Shown here in pieces: positions 32,798 to 39,324 of a DNA stretch of 64,000 nucleotides. The DNA lies in contig NZ_FNDP01000004.1 in the NCBI RefSeq assembly GCF_900100545.1, positions 124,001-188,000 of the forward strand. Direction: 5' to 3'. Every line of letters begins with the position of its first letter. Position 1 is the stretch's first letter. This DNA comes from Pseudobutyrivibrio sp. 49 (GTDB lineage Bacteria; Bacillota; Clostridia; Lachnospirales; Lachnospiraceae). The notes below the pieces were generated by a model that was not told where the DNA came from, ran no database searches, and saw nothing but the letters and a program-made list of their open reading frames with translations. The position numbers were made by a program, and so were the translations under genes.

Positions 32798-33145
32798 CTA
32801 TAAATCACCTTTATCAATCAAATAATCCAAGTAGGCAAATAATTCTTTTAACCTAGGATTATTTTTACTCTTCCTCTTTGCTTCAATAAGCAACCGCTCT
32901 CTCGGAGTAAGTGTTTCCTTCTCACAAGGGACAGTGTCCATAAGCAAGAAATCTGGAGTAGTCATGTCAAATGCTGCGCTAATCGCATCCAGGGTATCTA
33001 TTCTTGGAGCTCTGTCTTTATTCTTAATTGCAGTTATAGCTGACTTTGATATTCCAGCTTTTTCTGCAAGGTCATAATTTGACATATTCCCATGCATATC
33101 TTGTAATAATTGAATTTTGCGTCCATAATCATTGCCAGTATTCAT
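32798..33145 (-). CDS. XRE-family HTH regulator
   Basis: This 115-residue protein has a phage-repressor-type HTH at residues about 10-60 (MSNYDLAEKAGISKSAITAIKNKDRAPRIDTLDAISAAFDM) and a short C-terminal helical tail. Start 33145 is fixed by AGGAGG seven bases upstream; an in-frame extension to 33166 would bury that site. Probably a repressor of island genes. Confidence 0.85.
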   Translation of the reverse strand: MNTGNDYGRKIQLLQDMHGNMSNYDLAEKAGISKSAITAIKNKDRAPRIDTLDAISAAFDMTTPDFLLMDTVPCEKETLTPRERLLIEAKRKSKNNPRLKELFAYLDYLIDKGDL

Positions 33146-33275
33146 GGCGATACCTCCTAACCCCAATAAAGAGGCGCTACGCCATCAATTTTAATAAATT
33201 GTCCAAAAGATTATAAACAACTAGAGTGACTGTTTCGGACACAATTGTGTCCTTTCTACTTTTTATTTTTTGTAT

Positions 33276-33310
33276 TGTAAAAGCCACTATACCACACAGG
33301 TATAATGGCT
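33276..33310 (-). terminator. Hairpin terminator
   Basis: Minus-strand GCCATTATACC, loop TGTGT, GGTATAGTGGC then TTTTAC; it follows the 59-residue gene. The T-run is short, so efficiency is uncertain. Confidence 0.55.
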
Positions 33311-33347
33311 TCTATATAATCCTAAATTTCCCCCTCCGATTTTATTC

Positions 33348-33527
33348 CTATGAGCAGTTAATACTCATTGTATGCCCATCAGCATCTACAGGCTGATTAT
33401 CCTTGTAGTTATTGTAAATCTCAGCAATTTCTTCCTTAGGAAAATCTGGGAAACAGGTGTACAGAGTCTCCAGTTCCATACCTGTGCTTACAAAGTTTTC
33501 TACTGTTAATTGGTCTTTTTTATTCAT
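33348..33527 (-). CDS. 59-residue protein, unknown function
   Basis: ATG 33527 follows GAGG; the sequence begins NKKDQLTVENFVSTGMELE and ends NQPVDADGHTMSINCS. It is acidic and soluble with no recognised motif. It lies 22 bases downstream of the KAP NTPase gene and is probably co-transcribed with it. Confidence 0.5.
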   Translation of the reverse strand: MNKKDQLTVENFVSTGMELETLYTCFPDFPKEEIAEIYNNYKDNQPVDADGHTMSINCS

Positions 33528-33549
33528 AACTCTTTAACCTCACAAAAAG

Positions 33550-34917
33550 TTAATTATATTCAGCAAACATTGATATAGAATTAACTATACTAATAACAAA
33601 ATTTTTTGAATTCCGGTTAAATGAACAGTCTCCCACTACTATCTCTCCATATCTATTACGAGAAGTATCCTCTTGATTAAACACTGCATTATAGAATGAT
33701 ATAAGCTTTTCTTTTTTACTAACTAATATTTTTCCATCAGCATTCTCATAGCTTTCATCATTTTCCAATAATATAGATGTCAGATGCCGCGCAACGTATT
33801 CTGTTTCAAATAAGTCAACTAGTATATCTGGTCTTCTACCATTTCTAAAATCTTCATAAGCATTAACATCACATATTTTTAAAGCAATCATCGTTGGAAC
33901 AAGGAATTCTATCATTGCAAATCTTGCATTTTCTTCAGGCCGCTCAAATCTACCCTGCCTTATATTCTTAGTAGCAATCTTTACAGTTTGGTAAAAACGC
34001 GACATATCTCTCAGTTCAAATTGCCAAAAAGTAATTATCCTTTTACATATTTCTTCCTGTATATCTCCTGAATAAAATCCAATTTTTGAATACCATTTAG
34101 ATAAGTTAGGCGATGGTAGACCTACTGGAATATCAAAAAATCGATCCAAGTATCTACTTCCATCAAAATCGATACCGTAATAATGTTTTATAGTATGTTG
34201 TAATTCTAATGAATTTATAGAATAAACAACCGTAATTCTTTCGTCATCAAAATAATGCTTTACACGCTCCAATAATCGCACTGCATAAGTAGGATTGCAA
34301 CGATCCAATTCATCAATAAAGATTACTAACCTATTACCTCTTTCCGCTATTATTTCAGAAAAAAAACCTTTAAATCTTTCTTCTAGACTTTTCTCATATC
34401 TAAATGAATCAAAAGGATCTTCTTTATTTAATATTTCAATAAAATTTGCTATATCTCTACCAGCAAAATGATTCAAAATAGATTTGGCACATTCAATGAT
34501 ATTAGTTTCATCTGCAAAAGAATACTGCATACCTATCTGCCTAATAATTTCAAAAATTATTGATTGAATGGGATCAGAGTCATTATCATTTTGCCACGCA
34601 TCATAATATATAGCCAATGCACTGTTTTCTTGATTGGACTCATCATAATGAATCGATTTTAGATTTCCTAGTATTTGATTTCTTTTACCCATTTCCATAT
34701 TAGATAAAGAATTCATTGCATTAATAATTAATTTTTCCTGCTTAACAAAAAAGGTTTTACCACTTCCCCATCTTCCATCAAGAGCAATGCTACAAGCAGA
34801 TTCTTGTGCAATTAACAAATTATAAAAACGTTCCAAATCATCATTTCTATCAAGCACATTTTCCTTCAATGCTAACAAAAGATTTTCTTCTGTTGGTTTA
34901 ATATCAAATGGCGACAT
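33550..34917 (-). CDS. KAP-family P-loop NTPase
   Basis: This 455-residue protein has a Walker A GRWGSGKTFFVKQ near residue 48 and a Walker B LVIFIDELDRCNP near residue 200. The pattern YDAWQND after Walker A is characteristic of KAP NTPases. Many KAP proteins have membrane insertions; none is obvious here. They are frequent in defence or plasmid-linked contexts. I chose ATG 34917, preceded by GGGGGG; a TTG at 34932 would overlap that site. The partner may be the 112-residue protein upstream. Confidence 0.85.
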   Translation of the reverse strand: MSPFDIKPTEENLLLALKENVLDRNDDLERFYNLLIAQESACSIALDGRWGSGKTFFVKQEKLIINAMNSLSNMEMGKRNQILGNLKSIHYDESNQENSALAIYYDAWQNDNDSDPIQSIIFEIIRQIGMQYSFADETNIIECAKSILNHFAGRDIANFIEILNKEDPFDSFRYEKSLEERFKGFFSEIIAERGNRLVIFIDELDRCNPTYAVRLLERVKHYFDDERITVVYSINSLELQHTIKHYYGIDFDGSRYLDRFFDIPVGLPSPNLSKWYSKIGFYSGDIQEEICKRIITFWQFELRDMSRFYQTVKIATKNIRQGRFERPEENARFAMIEFLVPTMIALKICDVNAYEDFRNGRRPDILVDLFETEYVARHLTSILLENDESYENADGKILVSKKEKLISFYNAVFNQEDTSRNRYGEIVVGDCSFNRNSKNFVISIVNSISMFAEYN

Positions 34918-34954
34918 TATAAATCCCCCCAAAATTGTTTTAAATTGGTATTTT

Positions 34955-35293
34955 TTATCTACCTAATAATGATTTCACAACCTGTAACATAATATCTTCA
35001 TCCTTTGACGAATGTTCCCATCTAGCACAACATTTTCTAGGTGCAGATGCTTCCGGATTTCTTCTGACAGAGCCTTGAAGAGGATTATAATCCTCAAAAA
35101 TTTTCAAATAATAATCTTTTTCCGTCTCAGTTCCTCTGGCATATATAGCAAAAGAATTTACCTGATCAACTATATAAACCTTTCCTCTTCCGAAAGAAAT
35201 ATCTCTCGGACTTTTTCCTTCAAATTCTATTCCATTCTCATGAAATAAATTTTTAATTTCTTCATTTCTATTACCATATGCGGTTGATAACAT
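34955..35293 (-). CDS. 112-residue protein preceding the KAP NTPase, unknown
   Basis: The N-terminal half (NRNEEIKNLFHENGIEFEGKSPRDISFGRGKVYIVDQVNSFAIYARG) looks like a small alpha/beta domain; the C-terminal half has CCARWEHSSKDEDIMLQVVKSLLG. No family is recognised. GGGAGG precedes the ATG, and the KAP gene starts 37 bases after its stop, so the two are likely one unit. Confidence 0.6.
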   Translation of the reverse strand: MLSTAYGNRNEEIKNLFHENGIEFEGKSPRDISFGRGKVYIVDQVNSFAIYARGTETEKDYYLKIFEDYNPLQGSVRRNPEASAPRKCCARWEHSSKDEDIMLQVVKSLLGR

Positions 35294-35322
35294 AATTACA
35301 AAACCTCCCTATTTATTATTTG

Positions 35323-35355
35323 CCAATAAAACGCTGCTAGGCTTTTCCTAGCAGC
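35323..35355 (-). terminator. Rho-independent terminator
   Basis: Minus-strand GCTGCTAGG, loop AAAAG, CCTAGCAGC then GTTTTATT. It separates the small-protein cassette from the KAP unit. Confidence 0.75.
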
Positions 35356-35407
35356 TAATCTCAATTTTATTATATGTGAATTAATAGCACGTAACAATAT
35401 AATTCCT

Positions 35408-35533
35408 CTACTCATCAGAATTATCTGATTCATCTTTCTCTGAGACTTCCTCATCATTAATTATCAAATCAAGAGTAATCATATCGTCAATTATGTCTAC
35501 ATCACCATCAAGATTCCAATCAATACCAAACAT
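35408..35533 (-). CDS. 41-residue acidic protein
   Basis: ATG 35533 follows GAGG; the product begins MFGIDWNLDGDVDIIDDMITLD and ends in a Glu/Asp/Ser tail. WNLDGDVDIIDD resembles one EF-hand-like calcium loop (DxDxD spacing is incomplete). It is one of several tiny acidic proteins in this stretch. Confidence 0.5.
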   Translation of the reverse strand: MFGIDWNLDGDVDIIDDMITLDLIINDEEVSEKDESDNSDE

Positions 35534-35550
35534 ACTTCACCTCAATAATC

Positions 35551-35799
35551 TTATATATAATACCTAATGGTTAATGATGCCCCTTTACCACTTTGAGGAG
35601 CTGATATAATCTCATCATTATCCTTCATCAACTCATACATAGCATCACAACACGAAGGCATAGCATGTTTTTTCCCTGGATAACCACCTAATGAACGATG
35701 AACTTCACCAGAGTTAATATCAATATAACTTGCGCCCTTAGATTTAGCTCCATTCAAAAGCTTTTGAATTTCTTTCAGAAAATCATCTTTATTAGGCAT
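35551..35799 (-). CDS. 82-residue conserved protein with HRxxGGYPG-MPxCC motif
   Basis: The core YIDINSGEVHRSLGGYPGKKHAMPSCCDAMYELM and the end GKGASLTIRY recur in small bacterial proteins, sometimes next to or fused with restriction-type nucleases. I recall the pattern but not an established function. His and Cys residues could bind zinc. GGGAGG precedes the ATG. Confidence 0.6.
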   Translation of the reverse strand: MPNKDDFLKEIQKLLNGAKSKGASYIDINSGEVHRSLGGYPGKKHAMPSCCDAMYELMKDNDEIISAPQSGKGASLTIRYYI

Positions 35800-36016
35800 A
35801 AAAATATCCTCCCATAAATCTATATATAATAAATAATTAGCATAGAAAGTGATCCTGCTGGTCTCGTATATCTATTCCCCTCGTACAGAACTGAGGTGAT
35901 ACCATGAAAACCATGGTTCGCAGACAACGTACTACTCAAGGGAAGGACCATTCCATTCCGAAATCTGCAACAATTATGAAAACAATAACAATCAACGGAT
36001 TGTTTAGAAATAAGCG

Positions 36017-36139
36017 TTATAAAGTCATGCCACAATATGGGCATTTCTTTGGTCTGGTGGTCACAACAGGAATTTCCTTACCACACCAGCCACAAGTAAT
36101 ATTTACAGTAAAAAATCTAATCTTAGTAAAAAATCTCAT
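36017..36139 (-). CDS. 40-residue zinc-ribbon protein
   Basis: ATG 36139 with AGGTGG five bases upstream encodes a short basic start, then CGWCGKEIPVV...KKCPYCGMTL: two CxxC pairs 16-17 residues apart, a minimal zinc ribbon. Upstream sequence between 35800 and 36016 shows no gene. Confidence 0.55.
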   Translation of the reverse strand: MRFFTKIRFFTVNITCGWCGKEIPVVTTRPKKCPYCGMTL

Positions 36140-36154
36140 TCATTCCACCTATAT

Positions 36155-36418
36155 CTACAGCCCCATCAATGTCAAGATTACAGTCAAAACAGCTGTACCT
36201 ATCAAAAGAATCTTTAATTCTTCCCAGGTCTGTGACCAGCTTTTACCACCTCTATGTCCGCCGCTGGAACTGCTATATCCTTCTTTTTTCATTACCTGAT
36301 CATATGAATCACAATCATGTAAAAAACACTCTGCATGATCTCTTTCAAATGCATTGAGATGTCCATCGTGATTAGAATCAAACATTGAACTTCCACCAAA
36401 TCCTGAATCATCAAACAT
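36155..36418 (-). CDS. 87-residue EF-hand-like membrane protein
   Basis: The N-terminus contains a calcium-loop-like DSNHDGHLNAFERD (residues about 14-27), followed by a Ser/Gly-rich linker and one C-terminal membrane helix (LLIGTAVLTVILTLMGL). Similar tiny proteins with one DxNxDGxLxxFE loop are common in gut Firmicute mobile elements, function unknown. AGGAGG precedes the ATG. Confidence 0.6.
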   Translation of the reverse strand: MFDDSGFGGSSMFDSNHDGHLNAFERDHAECFLHDCDSYDQVMKKEGYSSSSGGHRGGKSWSQTWEELKILLIGTAVLTVILTLMGL

Positions 36419-36529
36419 AATAGAACCTCCTCGACTATCAAAATAATGGTTTACCTGTTCCTTGATTGTATATTATCAGTTGATATTAACTTTTTAACGG
36501 ACAGCTCAACGCCTTGAATTTACTGCATT

Positions 36530-36742
36530 TTACCAGTCATCGCTGTCAAAATCATCGTCATCTAAATCCCAATCATCCTCATCCTCATCTTCAAGTTCTT
36601 CATCAAAGTCATCATCTTCGTCGTCCTCGTCATCATCTAGATAACGCGCCATTTCTGCTTCCTCTGCAGGATCAAGATAATCATCACCATCGAAATCAAA
36701 AGCCATTTCATCTACATTTCTTACTGGTCTTCCTGGAAACAT
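36530..36742 (-). CDS. 70-residue highly acidic EF-hand-like protein
   Basis: It begins FPGRPVRNVDEMAFDFDGDDYLDPAEEAEM, with one EF-hand-like loop, then about 40 residues that are almost all Asp and Glu ending FDSDDW. The predicted pI is extremely low. A broken duplicate lies at 37747-37833. GAGGAGG precedes the ATG. DNA-mimic or calcium-binding roles are both speculative. Confidence 0.6.
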   Translation of the reverse strand: MFPGRPVRNVDEMAFDFDGDDYLDPAEEAEMARYLDDDEDDEDDDFDEELEDEDEDDWDLDDDDFDSDDW

Positions 36743-36771
36743 AGAGATACCTCCTCAACAATACATTTTAA

Positions 36772-36957
36772 TTAATGTCCTCTTTTTGCTATTAGTAGAG
36801 CTTGGTCATATGAACAGCCATGCTGCATCACATATACCTGAATTGCATCGTCTAAATAAAGATATTTTCTTGGATCAACGAACCCACGATTTGCCTCAAG
36901 CCATGCACGATGATATAATGCCTGAAGTTTTTGTTCATCTACATCAAATAATCCCAT
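36772..36957 (-). CDS. 61-residue helical protein, unknown
   Basis: GLFDVDEQKLQALYHRAWLEANRGFVDPRKYLYLDDAIQVYV reads as a compact helical domain; it ends QALLIAKRGH. No motif is recognised. GAGGAG precedes the ATG. It sits between two acidic small genes on one probable transcript. Confidence 0.55.
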   Translation of the reverse strand: MGLFDVDEQKLQALYHRAWLEANRGFVDPRKYLYLDDAIQVYVMQHGCSYDQALLIAKRGH

Positions 36958-36979
36958 GATTAAGCTCCTCTACCCAAAA

Positions 36980-37267
36980 TCAATTAAACGGTATCTCAAA
37001 ATAAAATTTCAATTCATCTTCATTAGAATGATTCAAAAGTTCTTCTGGTACATCATCCAAAATCTCAGGTATTTCATCATCATAATGGAAATCTGCAGGC
37101 ATGACAGTTTTTTCAACTATAGCTGCACTGTATTGAGTTTTTATGTCATGCTTCAATGCTCTTAGCTCTCTAGTAGTACAGCATTTCATGAACTCCCATA
37201 CCTCTTCCTCATTTTTTGCTTCAAGCACATATTCAACTGTTTCTGTTTGTGTAACTTTATATCTCAT
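36980..37267 (-). CDS. 95-residue acidic protein, unknown
   Basis: An N-terminal beta-alpha segment (YKVTQTETVEYVLEAKNEEEVWEFMKCC) leads to an acidic C-terminus (DDEIPEILDDVPEEL). No family is recognised. AGGAG precedes the ATG, and the gene lies 11 bases after the secreted low-complexity protein gene. Confidence 0.55.
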   Translation of the reverse strand: MRYKVTQTETVEYVLEAKNEEEVWEFMKCCTTRELRALKHDIKTQYSAAIVEKTVMPADFHYDDEIPEILDDVPEELLNHSNEDELKFYFEIPFN

Positions 37268-37278
37268 ATCGCTCCTAA

Positions 37279-37623
37279 CTAATCATTCATATCGTGCCAG
37301 TAATCTACTGCGCCATCATAAGCATCGTCATCATCTTCGTAATCTTCGTAGTCGTAAAACTCCTCGTAATAATCCTCTGCAAAGCTATCTGCATCTTTGT
37401 AGCGGCTGCTATTATACGAATCATGCTTCTTAGATTTGCTCGATGATTTACTTTTAGACTTACTTTTAGCCTGGCTACTCTTAGATGACTTACTCTTGCT
37501 TGTAGACTTTGACTTAGATGTAGAATAACTAGTGGAACTCTTTGTCTTGGCCTGAGCTGGTATAGGTGCTAGAAAAGTAAGAGCTAATGCGATTACAAAT
37601 ACGCTAATAATTGTCTTTTTCAT
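37279..37623 (-). CDS. Secreted low-complexity protein (KS repeats, acidic tail)
   Basis: A signal peptide (KKTIISVFVIALALTFLAPIPAQA, cleavage near residue 26) is followed by about 40 residues of Lys/Ser repeats and then an acidic, Tyr-rich tail (YYEEFYDYEDYEDDDDAYD). The mature protein is therefore a charge dipole without a folded domain, probably disordered and surface-associated. GGAGG precedes the ATG. The serine-lysine repeats are a likely site of length variation. Confidence 0.65.
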   Translation of the reverse strand: MKKTIISVFVIALALTFLAPIPAQAKTKSSTSYSTSKSKSTSKSKSSKSSQAKSKSKSKSSSKSKKHDSYNSSRYKDADSFAEDYYEEFYDYEDYEDDDDAYDGAVDYWHDMND

Positions 37624-37746
37624 GTTACTACCTCCAGAATAATCTCCTTAATCAATTGGATGTTTCTTTGTGATTATAGATTATCAAATCTTAGCGCGGT
37701 TTATCGGACAGCTCAAAGCCTTGAGTTTACTAGATCTTATTGGATT

Positions 37747-37833
37747 TTACCAATCATCTCCGTCAAAATCATTCTCACCATCAAAGTCAAAATCCATTTT
37801 ATCCACATTTCTTACTGGTCTTTCCGGAAACGT
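37747..37833 (-). pseudogene. Decayed duplicate of the acidic EF-hand gene
   Basis: The minus frame reads TFPERPVRNVDKMDFDFDG then NDFDGDDW and stop: both ends of the 36530-36742 protein, with the acidic middle gone and the initiator ATG changed to ACG. Flanking sequence on the 3' side (CTCAA-GCCTTGA-type words near 37710 and 36505) is also shared, showing a segmental duplication rather than chance. Confidence 0.7.
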
Positions 37834-37881
37834 ACTGACTATCCCCTTAAAACTACTATTATTAAAAGCATTTATACTCAA

Positions 37882-39312
37882 TTAAGTAAATAAAAGAATT
37901 ACTATACCAATAATTGCAATTACAGATAGGAAATATAACCAAAATGAATTATTAGTATTTGAAGAGCTATCTTTAACATCAACTTTGTTCGCGTAATCTG
38001 CTTGTTTAGCATTTGTTTCATTTGAATATATACTTGTATTGAGCCCAACCCCATTTCGCTGTTTCATAACGTCTGCTGAAAGTGGTGGCTCGGTGTATAG
38101 TATCTTATTATTTTCATCTATGAATGGCATCGATACTTTTTCATTAACTACGAGGCTTAATACATATGCTGTATAAATCTGCGCCACTGAACCAAGCCCG
38201 GTAAATTTATATTTATCTACTAAATGATTTTCTAAACTAGTCAAGAAGTTAACCACCGCATGAGATACCTTATCAACCTTATCCTTATCACCTTTCTTCT
38301 CTGCAAAAGTGCTTGCTCCTCTTAACAGCATTTCCCAGCCAAGTGGTTGTCGAGGATCAGTATATAAATGTGCATTAAGCTCAAACATAGTCATCTGTCC
38401 GTCAGGAATATTAGGATACTCATACAAGTTAGCCGTATAAAATGAAATTATTTCAAGGTCATCAAATGTCTCTTGCGTGATTTCTATTTTCTTTTCTTTA
38501 TTAAATGTGCTTCTGGAAATAAGCTGATATATTATCCCCGCTGTAAAATGCTTAAAGAACCCCCTTGGGTTCAAATCTTCGTCGTCTTCATCCATTGTTA
38601 AGTTGAGAACATCCATCATTTCTTGCTTGTATATTTGGTAATGTTCTTTGTATGTTTTATCACCATATAAATCTATTTTATCATCTGGTAACGATCTGCA
38701 ATTCTCAATTTGTAAACGAAGTCTTAAATAGAATAACTGCAAGATAGGAACTAACGCAGACTCCGGTTGACCACTTAATGCAGAGAATTTCATTGTTAAG
38801 TCATCAAATGGATGTAAAAAATCACTTAAAACACTTTCATCAGCATCAGTTCGATACACAGTTTTAAAAAATTGAATCCAGAATTTCCCTGCCTTATCTT
38901 CAGAAACACCAACAATATCTAAAAGCTCCTGGCGCGCTTTATTATCCGAATTAATCGCATCCATATAGTCTGAATATGAAAACGGTATATCTCTTCTGAA
39001 ACTGCTAAAAATACTTTGAACTATATAATCTTGATCCTGGGTAAGCTTTTTTCCATCGCCCATAACCAAGTAAAATCCATATAATGGTAGACAAATTATC
39101 CCCGTTTTCAAATCTGGGTGCAAATGTATACCCGTTTGTGGCTTTAATAAATCATCCAACTTTTTGGTCATTATAGTGCAGTCGCTAAGAATTTCTTGTA
39201 CAGTTTTACTGCAATATTCTTCCCATCTAGATTCTTCTTTTCTCTTCTGTTCGTAATATTCATGAATCAACGATGAACGTACTAACCAAGCTCTATCCCA
39301 AAAATCAAGCAT
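37882..39312 (-). CDS. C-tail-anchored protein co-encoded with the helicase, unknown
   Basis: This 476-residue mostly helical cytoplasmic protein has a single C-terminal membrane helix (FWLYFLSVIAIIGIVILLF) after a Ser/Asn-rich linker. No catalytic motif is recognised. It begins 12 bases after the helicase stop codon, so the two proteins are probably partners, with this one placing the complex at the membrane. The defence role is inferred from location only. Confidence 0.6.
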   Translation of the reverse strand: MLDFWDRAWLVRSSLIHEYYEQKRKEESRWEEYCSKTVQEILSDCTIMTKKLDDLLKPQTGIHLHPDLKTGIICLPLYGFYLVMGDGKKLTQDQDYIVQSIFSSFRRDIPFSYSDYMDAINSDNKARQELLDIVGVSEDKAGKFWIQFFKTVYRTDADESVLSDFLHPFDDLTMKFSALSGQPESALVPILQLFYLRLRLQIENCRSLPDDKIDLYGDKTYKEHYQIYKQEMMDVLNLTMDEDDEDLNPRGFFKHFTAGIIYQLISRSTFNKEKKIEITQETFDDLEIISFYTANLYEYPNIPDGQMTMFELNAHLYTDPRQPLGWEMLLRGASTFAEKKGDKDKVDKVSHAVVNFLTSLENHLVDKYKFTGLGSVAQIYTAYVLSLVVNEKVSMPFIDENNKILYTEPPLSADVMKQRNGVGLNTSIYSNETNAKQADYANKVDVKDSSSNTNNSFWLYFLSVIAIIGIVILLFT

Positions 39313-39324
39313 AATACACCTCCA

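Noticed and set aside
35820-36044. 74-residue minus-strand reading frame upstream of the 82-residue gene
   Set aside because: It overlaps the zinc-ribbon gene in another frame, lacks a ribosome site and shows no domain-like sequence.
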